Assembly: GCA_039590215.1 (NCBI GenBank)
Contig: JBDHFX010000072.1
Coordinates: 1-7,883, forward strand
DNA from: CAMYLR01 sp039590215
GTDB taxonomy: Bacteria; Gemmatimonadota; Gemmatimonadetes; JACCXV01; JAHWKZ01
Length of the DNA: 7,883 nt
Reading direction: 5' to 3'
In this document: positions 1 through 7,309 of the stretch, piece after piece
How positions within the stretch are numbered: position 1 is the stretch's first letter
Layout of the letters: each line of letters begins with the position of its first letter
Notes under the pieces: model-generated
What the model saw: only the letters and a program-made list of their open reading frames with translations
The model's database searches: none
Told to the model about the DNA's origin: nothing
Translations under genes and position numbers: made by a program

Positions 1-210
1 GAGGTCGAGCTGGGGGTCCGCGTGCGGGGCTTTGTCGAGGTCACGGGTGGTGGGGTTCCGGCTGACGCCCAGGTCGTCGTCGGTGGCCTCGAGCGGCTCT
101 CCGAAGGAGCGCCGGTCATGCTGATGCCACGCGGTGGGATGGCTGGCGGGGCCGGACCCGGCGAGGAGGGGCTGCCCGGCGAGGAGGGCGAGGAGCTGGC
201 CGAGCCGTGA
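1..210 (+). CDS. C-terminal fragment of an RND-type efflux periplasmic adaptor (membrane fusion protein), 5' truncated by the window
   Basis: An open frame runs from base 1 to a TGA at 208-210, giving 69 residues with no start in the window. The pattern VEVTGGGVPADAQVVVGGLE, then RLSEGAPVML, matches the end of the membrane-proximal domain of HlyD/AcrA-family adaptors, where a beta strand is followed by a G-D-x-V-V-V-x-G-L-x-R-L-x-x-G-x-P-V signature. Such proteins link an inner-membrane RND pump to an outer-membrane channel, which implies a diderm cell. The last 28 or so residues form a Gly/Glu-rich acidic tail with a repeated GEEG unit, beyond the conserved domain and probably disordered. 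The pump gene would normally lie nearby but is not seen downstream. Assignment to the adaptor superfamily is fairly secure; substrate and subfamily cannot be told from this fragment. Confidence 0.72.
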   Translation, partial: EVELGVRVRGFVEVTGGGVPADAQVVVGGLERLSEGAPVMLMPRGGMAGGAGPGEEGLPGEEGEELAEP

Positions 211-237
211 TCTGAAACTCTGACCCCCGTCCAACCG

Positions 238-243
238 TATAAC
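238..243 (+). promoter_or_regulatory. Possible -10 box (TATAAC) for the secreted LVIVD-repeat gene
   Basis: The 94-nt gap between the adaptor stop and the next ATG contains TATAAC, which matches the TATAAT consensus at five of six positions. It would start transcription near 250 and leave a leader of about 55 nt. No good -35 box sits 16-18 nt upstream, so the call is weak. I see no terminator hairpin for the adaptor gene in the gap. Confidence 0.3.
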
Positions 244-293
244 TCAACTAATCGTCAAGCGTTTCTCCATCCGTATCTACCAACAGCAACCGC

Positions 294-299
294 GAGGGA
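294..299 (+). promoter_or_regulatory. Shine-Dalgarno site for the LVIVD-repeat gene
   Basis: GAGGGA lies 5 nt before the ATG at 305, with its GAGG core 7 nt away. This supports the ATG at 305 as the start. It contrasts with the 2665 and 7310 genes, which have no such site. Confidence 0.6.
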
Positions 300-304
300 A
301 GCCG

Positions 305-2554
305 ATGCGCGCCGCCTTTTCGTTCATGTTTCTCATGCTGGTGGCCGTATCTGTGGCGCCAGGTCTGCAGGCCCAAGGCGCGATCGATGCGCCAGAGGGG
401 TTCACGATGTACGCGATACAAGGCCCCGGTATCAATGCACCGCCGCTCCCGTTCAAGATCGAGGGTGACAAGTTCATCTCGCCTGAAGGCGGGATGGTCA
501 CGGTCACCGAGAGTCATCTGACTGACGACCGAGTCGACTTCAAGCTGCAGGTCCCAGGCGCCGATGTGCATTACGTCGGAGTTCGCGATGGTGACGTGTT
601 TGCCGGTTTTGGCTTTGTGCTCGAAGGTGATCAACGTGACGTGGCACCGGTCAGCTTTATCCCGGTAGGTCAAACCGCCACGATCGAACCCGATCCATCG
701 ATGTTCGCGTCCGCGCCCGGGATCTCGCGCGTCGAGGTCGTGCCGGGCGAGGCCACGCTTGAGCCGGGCCAGCCCCGTCGCTTTGTCGCTCGCGTCTACG
801 ACGAGGCGGGCAATGAGATCGCCGACCCCGAAGTCGAGTGGTACGCAGGGGGTTCGCGGACTCGGATCGACACCGAGGGTGAGGCCGTATCTCTGGAAGC
901 CGGGACCAAGCAAATCGTGGCGTTGGTCAATGGGGCGATCGGCATGGCTGAGATCAACGTCCTCAATCCCAAGATCGATTCGCTGACGATTTTCAGCGAG
1001 GTACCCGGCGAGTTGGCGGTTGGCAGCCACGTGCCGCTGGAGTTGGATGCCATGAACTCGGTCAATCGCTGGGTGCTGGACCCCGACGTCGAGATCGAGT
1101 CGAGCGCACCCGACGTGGTGGCGATTCAAGGTCACACGTTGGTGGCGAACTCTCCCGGCCGGGCGACGGTCACGCTTCGGGCCGACGAGGCGACCGCCGA
1201 GTACACGATCGAGATCGTGGAGGGCTCAGGTGGGCCTCTGTCGATCGCTGGGGTGCCGGCTGGTACGGTGCGCACCGGCGACGTCGTCCAATTGTCGTTG
1301 AACGAGGACCATGCGCACCCGGTGTGGTCGGTTTCGGAACCGGGCGCCGAGGTGTACGCCGACGGATCGTTCGTGGCTGAGCGCCCGGGCCGCTACACGA
1401 TCGTGGCGGTGTTGGGCGATCGGGTCGCGACCTCGTCGATCGAGACCGAGTCGCGTGGTGTGGCCGGCAAGATCCACATGAACGGCCACGGCAAGAACAT
1501 CGAGACCTATACCGCCGACCTGTGGCCCCAGAACTCATACGTATATGTGGGGACGCATCAGGCGAACCAGCTTCGCACGTACGACGTTTCCGATCCGTCG
1601 AGCCCGGTGCTGACCGACCAGCAGGAGTTCGACGCCCGGGTGGTCAACGACGTCAAGGTTTCGGAGGATGGTCGCTGGTTGGTAGCGACGCGTGAGGGCG
1701 CCGCCAACCGGCGCAACGGGATCCTCGTCTTCTCGCTCGAGAATCCGGCGCAACCGGAATTGGTAAGCGAGTACACCGAGACCCTGACCTCCGGCGTCCA
1801 TAACGTATTCTGGGTCGGCGATCTGGTGTACGCCGTCAACGATGGCACCGGTGACATGCACATCATCGACGTCTCCGACCCGGTGAATCCGAGCGAAGTC
1901 GGTCGCTGGGGCCTCGCGGTCGAAGGCCGCTCGCTGCACGACGTCTGGGTTCAAGATGGTATTGCGTACCTGTCGTACTTGCGGGACGGCCTGGTGATCT
2001 TGGACGTTGGGGGTGGCGGTCAGGGTGGCACGCCGTCCGAGCCGGTCCAGCTGAGCCGGATCTTCTATCCCGGTGGTCCGACCCACTCGGCGATTCAGTA
2101 CGGGGATTACGTGTTCGTGGGCGATGAGGACTTCAGCCTTCAAGGCACGGTTCCGGCGGGCAGCGATCCGCGCGGACCGGTCCACGTGGTCGACATCAGC
2201 GATATCGCCAACCCCAAGTACGTAGCCCGCTACGAGGTGCCGGAGGCCGGTGCGCACAACTTCTGGATTGACGATGGCGTGCTGTACATCGGGTACTATC
2301 AGGGTGGCATTCGCGCCGTCGATGTGAGCGGCATGCTGCGTGGCGATCTCTACGCTCAGGGTCGCGAGATCGCGTACTTCTTGCCAGCCGCCGGACCCGA
2401 GGATGCCAAGAAGCCATACGAGACTCGCGTCTGGGGTGTGTTCCCGATGTTTGGCGACGGCTGGTCGGTAGTCGGCGACATGTTGTACGCCACCGATTAC
2501 AACTCGGGATTGTGGACGTTCACCGTTGAGTTGCCAGAGAAGCCGATTTCGTAG
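305..2554 (+). CDS. Secreted Ig-like / LVIVD-repeat beta-propeller protein
   Basis: This is a 749-residue exported protein of unknown function. Residues 1-23 are a signal peptide: an Arg at position 2, a hydrophobic core FSFMFLMLVAVSVA, and a likely signal peptidase I site LQA|QG. Residues from about 137 to 382 look like three bacterial Ig-like (Big2-type) domains, with phrases such as VEVVPGEATLEPGQ, NSPGRATVTL and ERPGRYTIVAV. Residues from about 385 to 745 form a repeat propeller of the LVIVD type. Strand motifs include LRTYDVSDPSSPVL (423), MHIIDVSDPVNPSEVGRW (518), LVILDVGG (563), VHVVDISDIANPKYVARY (626) and IRAVDVSG (669). His residues recur at blade starts (VHNVFW, LHDVWV, PTHSAI, AHNFWI). 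No C-terminal membrane anchor or sorting signal is seen, so it is likely periplasmic, surface-associated or released. Such propellers often bind proteins or ligands; no catalytic role can be assigned. The start is supported by the signal peptide and by the Shine-Dalgarno site at 294-299. Confidence 0.85.
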   Translation: MRAAFSFMFLMLVAVSVAPGLQAQGAIDAPEGFTMYAIQGPGINAPPLPFKIEGDKFISPEGGMVTVTESHLTDDRVDFKLQVPGADVHYVGVRDGDVFAGFGFVLEGDQRDVAPVSFIPVGQTATIEPDPSMFASAPGISRVEVVPGEATLEPGQPRRFVARVYDEAGNEIADPEVEWYAGGSRTRIDTEGEAVSLEAGTKQIVALVNGAIGMAEINVLNPKIDSLTIFSEVPGELAVGSHVPLELDAMNSVNRWVLDPDVEIESSAPDVVAIQGHTLVANSPGRATVTLRADEATAEYTIEIVEGSGGPLSIAGVPAGTVRTGDVVQLSLNEDHAHPVWSVSEPGAEVYADGSFVAERPGRYTIVAVLGDRVATSSIETESRGVAGKIHMNGHGKNIETYTADLWPQNSYVYVGTHQANQLRTYDVSDPSSPVLTDQQEFDARVVNDVKVSEDGRWLVATREGAANRRNGILVFSLENPAQPELVSEYTETLTSGVHNVFWVGDLVYAVNDGTGDMHIIDVSDPVNPSEVGRWGLAVEGRSLHDVWVQDGIAYLSYLRDGLVILDVGGGGQGGTPSEPVQLSRIFYPGGPTHSAIQYGDYVFVGDEDFSLQGTVPAGSDPRGPVHVVDISDIANPKYVARYEVPEAGAHNFWIDDGVLYIGYYQGGIRAVDVSGMLRGDLYAQGREIAYFLPAAGPEDAKKPYETRVWGVFPMFGDGWSVVGDMLYATDYNSGLWTFTVELPEKPIS

Positions 2555-2567
2555 TCGCCGTATGACA

Positions 2568-2582
2568 GCACCTTGACGGTGC
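2568..2582 (+). other. Small hairpin after the LVIVD gene stop
   Basis: GCACC (2568-2572) pairs with GGTGC (2578-2582) around a TTGAC loop, 13 nt after the stop codon. It is too small to be a terminator alone but stands just upstream of the much stronger hairpin at 2590. It could add to 3'-end protection or be chance. Confidence 0.3.
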
Positions 2583-2589
2583 GATCAAA

Positions 2590-2626
2590 CACGAGCCCCC
2601 GGGCCTGATCGGTCCGGGGGCTCGTG
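2590..2626 (+). terminator. Strong GC-rich transcription terminator hairpin
   Basis: CACGAGCCCCCGG (2590-2602) pairs perfectly over 13 bp with CCGGGGGCTCGTG (2614-2626). A G-T wobble and two further G-C pairs close the stem to a TGATC loop. It lies 35 nt after the LVIVD gene stop and just before the next promoter, exactly where a terminator is expected. The downstream side (CGTTGTCG) has no real T-run, so it is either a U-poor terminator or an mRNA-stabilising 3' stem. The symmetry of the stem would also allow it to act on transcription from the other strand. Confidence 0.75.
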
Positions 2627-2628
2627 CG

Positions 2629-2657
2629 TTGTCGCCACCAACGTTGCTTCTTAGAAT
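2629..2657 (+). promoter_or_regulatory. Sigma70-type promoter of the ATPase-purN-purH operon
   Basis: TTGTCG (2629-2634, four of six to TTGACA) and TAGAAT (2652-2657, five of six to TATAAT) are separated by an ideal 17-nt spacer. The predicted transcription start is about 2664, one base before the ATG at 2665, so the message would be leaderless. The -35 box begins 2 nt after the preceding hairpin ends. No Shine-Dalgarno sequence lies before the ATG, which fits. Confidence 0.6.
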
Positions 2658-2664
2658 CGAGCCC

Positions 2665-5100
2665 ATGCAGGAGTACGAAAAACTCGGTGTCTTCTATCTG
2701 GGCCAGCTCTACGATTTGGACGAGAAGGAGCGCCTAGACCCGCTGCTGCTCTACGATTCTCGCGATTTGGTCACGCATGCGGTGTGCGTGGGGATGACCG
2801 GGAGCGGCAAAACCGGCCTGTGCGTAGGGTTGCTCGAGGAAGCGGCCCTGGACGGCATACCGGCGATAGTGATCGACCCAAAGGGCGATCTCGGCAACCT
2901 TTTGCTCACATTCCCGGAGCTTCGCTCATCCGACTTTCGACCGTGGATCAACGAGGAGGACGCGGGTCGAAAGGGGAAGACGCCCGATGAGTATGCGGCC
3001 GCCCAGGCCGAGTTGTGGGCGAGCGGGCTAGCCGACTGGGGGCAGGGCGGTGAGCGGATCAAGCGACTGCGTGAAGCCGCGGACTTCGCGATCTACACGC
3101 CGGGCAGCACCGCCGGCCGACCGTTGTCGATCCTGAAATCGTTCACGGCTCCGGATGCGTCGCTGAGGGAAGACTCCGAGCTGTTGGGCGACAAGATCGA
3201 GACGACCGTAACCGGGCTTCTGGGACTCCTCGGCATCGAGGCCGATCCGATTCAGAGCCGCGAGCACATTCTGATCTCTACCATCCTGCAAGAGGCTTGG
3301 CGGGCAGGTCGCAGCCTCGACCTGGCGGCGCTGATTCAAGCCATCCAGCAGCCCCCGGTGAGCCGGATCGGTGTCATGGAAGTCGACTCTTTTTACCCCG
3401 CCAAAGAGCGGTACGGCTTGGCGCTCAAGCTCAACAACCTGATCGCTTCGCCCGGGTTCGAGAGCTGGCTGACCGGCGAGCCGCTTGACATCGACCGCCT
3501 CCTTTATACCGCCAAAGGCAAGCCCAGGATCTCAGTCGTCTCGATCGCGCACCTGAGCGAGCCGGAGCGGATGTTCTTCGTATCACTGCTGCTCAACGAA
3601 ACGGTCGGGTGGATGCGCGCTCAGTCGGGCACGACGAGTCTGCGGGCGCTGGTCTACATGGACGAGATCTTTGGTTACTTCCCACCTGTCGCCAATCCGC
3701 CGTCGAAGAAGCCGCTTCTGACGATGCTGAAGCAAGCCCGCGCGTATGGCGTCGGGGTTGTGCTTGCGACACAGAATCCAGTCGACCTCGACTACAAGGG
3801 GCTATCGAACACCGGCACCTGGTTTATCGGTCGCTTGCAGACCGAGCGCGACAAGGCTCGCGTCCTGGAAGGGTTGGAAGGCGCCGCGGCCGGCACCGGA
3901 GCGACGTTCGACAAGAGCGATATGGACGAAACGTTGGCCGGACTCGGCAAGCGAGTGTTCCTCATGAACAACGTCCACGATAGCGAGCCGGCGGTGTTTC
4001 AAACGCGCTGGGCGATGTCGTACCTGCGGGGTCCGCTGACGCGCAAGGAGATCAAACGTTTGACTGACGACGTCGAGTCGGCCGCAGTCCAACCACAGGC
4101 GCCGGCAACTGTTGAGCCATCGACGCCGTCCGCACCGCCGGCAGTGGCGCGGCCGGTCCTGCCACCAAAGGTACCCGAGCACTTCGTGCCCGTCCGGCAA
4201 CTCGCGCCTGTCGCCGCGGGGCTCCACTACGGCGCGGCGCTGTTATCGACCGCGCAATACCGGTGCAACAACCGAAAGGCCGAGGTTAGCGTCACCGACG
4301 AGATCACCGTGCTCGTGCCGATGACGACCGCGCCCATGGCCGTCGATTGGAACGCTGCTACACGCGTGGACATCGACGTCAGCGATCTCATGACCGAACC
4401 TGAGAATGGCGCCGTTTCGTACAGCGAGTTGCCGGCGGCCGGCACCGACTCCAAGAGTTATACGGCGTGGAAGAGTGAGTGGAAGGATTGGATCTATCGC
4501 TCGCAGGCGGTCAAGCTCTGGCATAGCCCGACGTTCAAAGAGTACTCGGAACTGGGGGAGAGCGAGCGCGACTTTCGGATCCGGCTCCAGCAGTCAGCTC
4601 GGGAACGGCGCGACGAAGAGAAGGAAAAGCTGACCAAGAAGTACACGCCCAAGATCGCGCGCATCGAAGAGCGGATCCGCAAAGCGCAACAGGCGGTTGA
4701 ACGCGAGGAGGAGCAATCAAAGCAACAGAAGCTCCAGACTGCGATCTCGGTGGGGACCACCGTACTGGGTTCGATTCTGGGCCGAAAGACCCTAAGTCGC
4801 ACGTCGCTCGGTCGGGCCACCACCGCCGCGCGTGGCGTCGGCCGCACGATGAAGGAGGCCGGCGACATCACGCGTGCTAAAGAGACGGTTGCCGCCAAGC
4901 AACAGGAACTAGAAGAGCTCGACGTCGAATTCCGCGAAGAGATCGAAACACTCGAGGATCGGTTCGACCCGATGGCCGAGGAGCTCGAGGAAATCGAGGT
5001 CCGACCGCTCAAGAAGGACATCGCCGTCGGATTGGTCAGCTTGGCCTGGGTTCCGCACTGGGAGGACCCTCAAGGCAATCGCACTCCGGCCTGGGCGTGA
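2665..5100 (+). CDS. HerA/DUF87-type ATPase with C-terminal coiled coils
   Basis: This is an 811-residue protein of the HerA/FtsK-like P-loop superfamily; members are hexameric DNA-translocating ATPases. Visible motifs are Walker A GMTGSGKT (43-50), the HerA/DUF87 signature IDPKGD (70-75), Walker B ALVYMDE (328-334, D333/E334), a polar sensor strand VLATQNP (366-372) and a possible arginine finger in IGRLQTERDKARVL (388-401). A Pro/Ala-rich linker (about 475-503) leads to a C-terminal region I do not recognise as a named domain. In that region two charged coiled coils (about 640-690 and 735-782) flank a Gly/Ala-rich segment (VGTTVLGSILG, 696-706). There is no signal peptide. The ATG at 2665 is chosen because a TTG at 2629 would lie in the -35 box, and because homology-like sequence begins at MQEYEKLGVFYLG. 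The gene overlaps purN by 4 nt. Its substrate and role are unknown; conserved motifs suggest it is an active ATPase. No NurA or other nuclease partner is present. Confidence 0.85.
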   Translation: MQEYEKLGVFYLGQLYDLDEKERLDPLLLYDSRDLVTHAVCVGMTGSGKTGLCVGLLEEAALDGIPAIVIDPKGDLGNLLLTFPELRSSDFRPWINEEDAGRKGKTPDEYAAAQAELWASGLADWGQGGERIKRLREAADFAIYTPGSTAGRPLSILKSFTAPDASLREDSELLGDKIETTVTGLLGLLGIEADPIQSREHILISTILQEAWRAGRSLDLAALIQAIQQPPVSRIGVMEVDSFYPAKERYGLALKLNNLIASPGFESWLTGEPLDIDRLLYTAKGKPRISVVSIAHLSEPERMFFVSLLLNETVGWMRAQSGTTSLRALVYMDEIFGYFPPVANPPSKKPLLTMLKQARAYGVGVVLATQNPVDLDYKGLSNTGTWFIGRLQTERDKARVLEGLEGAAAGTGATFDKSDMDETLAGLGKRVFLMNNVHDSEPAVFQTRWAMSYLRGPLTRKEIKRLTDDVESAAVQPQAPATVEPSTPSAPPAVARPVLPPKVPEHFVPVRQLAPVAAGLHYGAALLSTAQYRCNNRKAEVSVTDEITVLVPMTTAPMAVDWNAATRVDIDVSDLMTEPENGAVSYSELPAAGTDSKSYTAWKSEWKDWIYRSQAVKLWHSPTFKEYSELGESERDFRIRLQQSARERRDEEKEKLTKKYTPKIARIEERIRKAQQAVEREEEQSKQQKLQTAISVGTTVLGSILGRKTLSRTSLGRATTAARGVGRTMKEAGDITRAKETVAAKQQELEELDVEFREEIETLEDRFDPMAEELEEIEVRPLKKDIAVGLVSLAWVPHWEDPQGNRTPAWA

Positions 5101-5705
5101 GCCTGGCCGCGCGGATTGCCGTTTTTGCCTCGGGTGGCGGCACGAACTTGGAGGCCTTGTTCGAAGCGCTGGACGGTCACCCCGCGGCGGAGATCGCGCT
5201 GGCCGCTTCCGATCGCGAGGGCGCGTTCGCGCTTGAGCGCGCGGTCCAACGGGGTGTCGCTACGGCGATCGTCGCTCACGACGACGGCCCCTCGATCATC
5301 GAGCTACTCGAAACACACGCCATCGATTGGGTCGTTCTCGCAGGTTACTTGCGCATCGTTCCGCCCGAAGTCGTCCAGCGCTATCGAGGCCGCATGCTCA
5401 ACGTCCATCCCGCATTGCTGCCCAAGTTCGGTGGTGCTGGGATGTATGGCGAGCGAGTTCACGCTGCCGTGCTGGAAGCCGGCGAAACCGAGTCCGGCGT
5501 GACCGTTCACCTGGTGGACGAGGTGTACGATCACGGCCCGATCGTCGCTCAGCGGAAGGTGACAGTGGAGTCCGGTGATACGCCCGAGTGCCTCGCCGCC
5601 CGCGTGCTGGAGGTCGAGCACGTGTTGCTGCCCGAGGTCGTGATCGCCGCGGCCGAGGGACGGATTCGAACGAAGGATGATCGGGCATGGATCGTAGATG
5701 AGTAG
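5097..5705 (+). CDS. purN: Phosphoribosylglycinamide formyltransferase (GAR transformylase, PurN)
   Basis: PurN transfers the formyl group of 10-formyltetrahydrofolate to GAR, the third step of de novo purine synthesis, in the cytoplasm. The protein has 202 residues, close to the roughly 210 of the E. coli enzyme. Residues 10-18 (FASGGGTNL) form the phosphate-binding loop. N102 and H104 in LNVHPALLPKFG and D145 in DEVYDHGPI correspond to the catalytic Asn-His-Asp triad (N106, H108 and D144 in E. coli). The loop after KFGG reads AGMYGERVHAAVLEAG, as in the variant of the family with a GMYG motif. The start is a GTG at 5097 whose bases overlap the TGA of the ATPase gene (GTGA). No Shine-Dalgarno site lies close by, so translation is probably coupled. 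The 3' end overlaps purH by 8 nt. Confidence 0.95.
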   Translation: MSLAARIAVFASGGGTNLEALFEALDGHPAAEIALAASDREGAFALERAVQRGVATAIVAHDDGPSIIELLETHAIDWVVLAGYLRIVPPEVVQRYRGRMLNVHPALLPKFGGAGMYGERVHAAVLEAGETESGVTVHLVDEVYDHGPIVAQRKVTVESGDTPECLAARVLEVEHVLLPEVVIAAAEGRIRTKDDRAWIVDE

Positions 5706-7275
5706 CATCCGACGCGCGCTTCTGTCGGTGTGGGACAAGACCGGTCTTGTCGAGCTCGGGCGCGGCTTGGCTGGACAAGGCGTCGAGTTGGTTGCGAGTG
5801 GCGGCACCGCCAAGGCGCTTGAGGAAGCCGGCCTCACGGTGACGTCGGTGGATCAGTTCACCCAGGCGCCGGAGTTCCTAGGCGGTCGAGTTAAAACCCT
5901 GCACCCGGCCGTTCATGGCGCGATCCTGGCGCGCCGCGATCAACAAACCGACATGGCCGAGCTAGCCGCACGCGGTATCGCGCCGATCGACTTGGTGGTC
6001 GTCAACCTGTACCCGTTTGGTGACGCCGAGACGCTGGGCGCGACCGACGAAGCGGCCCGCACCGAGCTGATCGATATCGGAGGCGTCACGTTGATACGAG
6101 CGGCGGCTAAGAACTGGCGCCACGTCACCGTTGTGACCCAGCCATCGGATTACGAAGATCTGGTCGCGCAGATGGCGGTCGAGGGCGAGATCGCGACGGC
6201 CACGCGACGACGACTGGCGGCCAAGGCGATGCGGCTGACCGCTTGGTACGACAGCCGCATCGCGGCTTGGATGTCGGAGGACGAGGACGGTTGGCCGGAA
6301 CGGTGGACGATCGGCGGGGAGCTGGTCACCGAGCTCCGCTACGGTGAAAACCCGCATCAGGCGGCCGCACTTTATAGCGATCGGTCACCGCGCCCAGCCG
6401 ATCTTACAGCGGTCGAAATCCTGCAAGGCAAAGCGCTCTCGTATAACAACTACATCGACGCGGAGTCTGCTCGACGTGTGATCCGCGACCTGTACGCCCT
6501 CGATCCGGCGCGCACTCACTGCGCGATCATCAAGCATACGATCCCGTGCGGGGTGGCGAGCGCCGACACCGCCTTCGACGCATACACGCGGGCCTTGGCT
6601 GCTGACCCGGTCTCGGCTTTTGGTGGGATCGTGGCGTTGACGAGCCCGGTCGACACCGCTTTGGCGAGCAAGCTGGCGGAGCACTTCCTGGAGGTTGTCT
6701 ACGCGCCATCCTTCGAACCCAAAGCCCGCGAAGTGCTGGCCAGCAAAAAGAGCCTTCGATTGCTGGCCGGACCGGTACCCGATTTTGACGAGACCGCTGG
6801 GGAAGCGCGACGGGTCACCGGTGGACTCCTGTTTCAAGGACCCAATCTGACGTGGTTGCCGGCCGGCGCCGAGGTTGACGGAGAGCTCCGATGCCCGACT
6901 GCCGTTCAACCCACCGACGCTCAGTGGGAGGATCTCGTTTTCGCGTGGACGGTGTGTCGGGCGGTGGCTTCGAACGCGATCGTGCTCGCCAGGGAGTGCA
7001 CGACGATCGGCGTCGGTGGCGGTCAGACCAATCGCGTCGGTGCGGTTGAGCTGGCGGTCAAGTACGCGCGTCAACTCGGCCACGAGACCACCGGCGCGGT
7101 CCTCGCCTCGGACGGTTTCTTTCCGTTCGCCGACAACGTTGAAGTAGCCGCGGGCGCCGGCATCGCGGCGATCATCCAACCCGGTGGCTCGCGACGCGAC
7201 GATGAAGTCATTCAAGCCGCCGACGTGGCGGGTATCCCCATGGTGCTTACGGGGATGCGACAATTCCGGCATTGA
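5698..7275 (+). CDS. purH: Bifunctional AICAR transformylase / IMP cyclohydrolase (PurH)
   Basis: PurH formylates AICAR with 10-formyltetrahydrofolate and cyclises FAICAR to IMP, the last two steps of de novo purine synthesis. The length, 525 residues, is normal (E. coli 529). The N-terminal MGS-like cyclohydrolase domain (1 to about 195) carries VWDKTG (11-16), ASGGTA (33-38), GGRVKTLHP (62-70), NLYPF (103-107), D126 and K138. The transformylase domain (about 200-525) carries LRYGENPHQ (213-221), SYNNYIDAE (248-256), the catalytic KH pair (K279-H280), DPVSAFGG (303-310), N426 in ASNAIVLA and SDGFFPFADN (471-480); it ends in RQFRH. The segment KHTIPCGVA has Ile where many homologues have Asn, and GQTNRVGAV also departs from the common GQxSRVDxV. 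These look like lineage variation rather than decay. The ATG at 5698 overlaps the end of purN. Confidence 0.97.
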   Translation: MSSIRRALLSVWDKTGLVELGRGLAGQGVELVASGGTAKALEEAGLTVTSVDQFTQAPEFLGGRVKTLHPAVHGAILARRDQQTDMAELAARGIAPIDLVVVNLYPFGDAETLGATDEAARTELIDIGGVTLIRAAAKNWRHVTVVTQPSDYEDLVAQMAVEGEIATATRRRLAAKAMRLTAWYDSRIAAWMSEDEDGWPERWTIGGELVTELRYGENPHQAAALYSDRSPRPADLTAVEILQGKALSYNNYIDAESARRVIRDLYALDPARTHCAIIKHTIPCGVASADTAFDAYTRALAADPVSAFGGIVALTSPVDTALASKLAEHFLEVVYAPSFEPKAREVLASKKSLRLLAGPVPDFDETAGEARRVTGGLLFQGPNLTWLPAGAEVDGELRCPTAVQPTDAQWEDLVFAWTVCRAVASNAIVLARECTTIGVGGGQTNRVGAVELAVKYARQLGHETTGAVLASDGFFPFADNVEVAAGAGIAAIIQPGGSRRDDEVIQAADVAGIPMVLTGMRQFRH

Positions 7276-7300
7276 CCGTCAAATAGGCCGCCTCTAAGTT
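7272..7300 (+). promoter_or_regulatory. Promoter of the small membrane protein gene, overlapping the purH stop
   Basis: TTGACC (7272-7277, five of six to TTGACA) and TAAGTT (7295-7300, a TAnnnT hexamer but only three of six to consensus) are spaced by 17 nt. The -35 box contains the purH TGA stop. Transcription would begin near 7307, leaving a leader of about 3 nt before the ATG at 7310. No Shine-Dalgarno site is present. Read-through from purH is also possible, since no terminator separates the two genes. Confidence 0.5.
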
Positions 7301-7309
7301 CACACGCCG

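Noticed and set aside
248..1135. Long minus-strand open frame of 295 codons
   Set aside because: It lies opposite the well-supported LVIVD gene, has no recognisable domain and is rich in Arg, His and Asp, as expected for the antisense of a GC-rich gene.
2629..2664. TTG at 2629 as an earlier start of the ATPase gene
   Set aside because: It coincides with the -35 box and lies 2 nt after the terminator hairpin; the ATG at 2665 fits the promoter and the protein sequence better.
4494..5021. Minus-strand Ser/Arg-rich open frame of 175 codons
   Set aside because: It is the antisense of the Glu/Lys-rich coiled-coil part of the ATPase; Ser runs are the mirror of GAG/GAA-rich codons.
6385..7272. Minus-strand open frame of 295 codons opposite purH
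   Set aside because: The + strand encodes clear PurH motifs across the whole stretch; the antisense product shows no domain.
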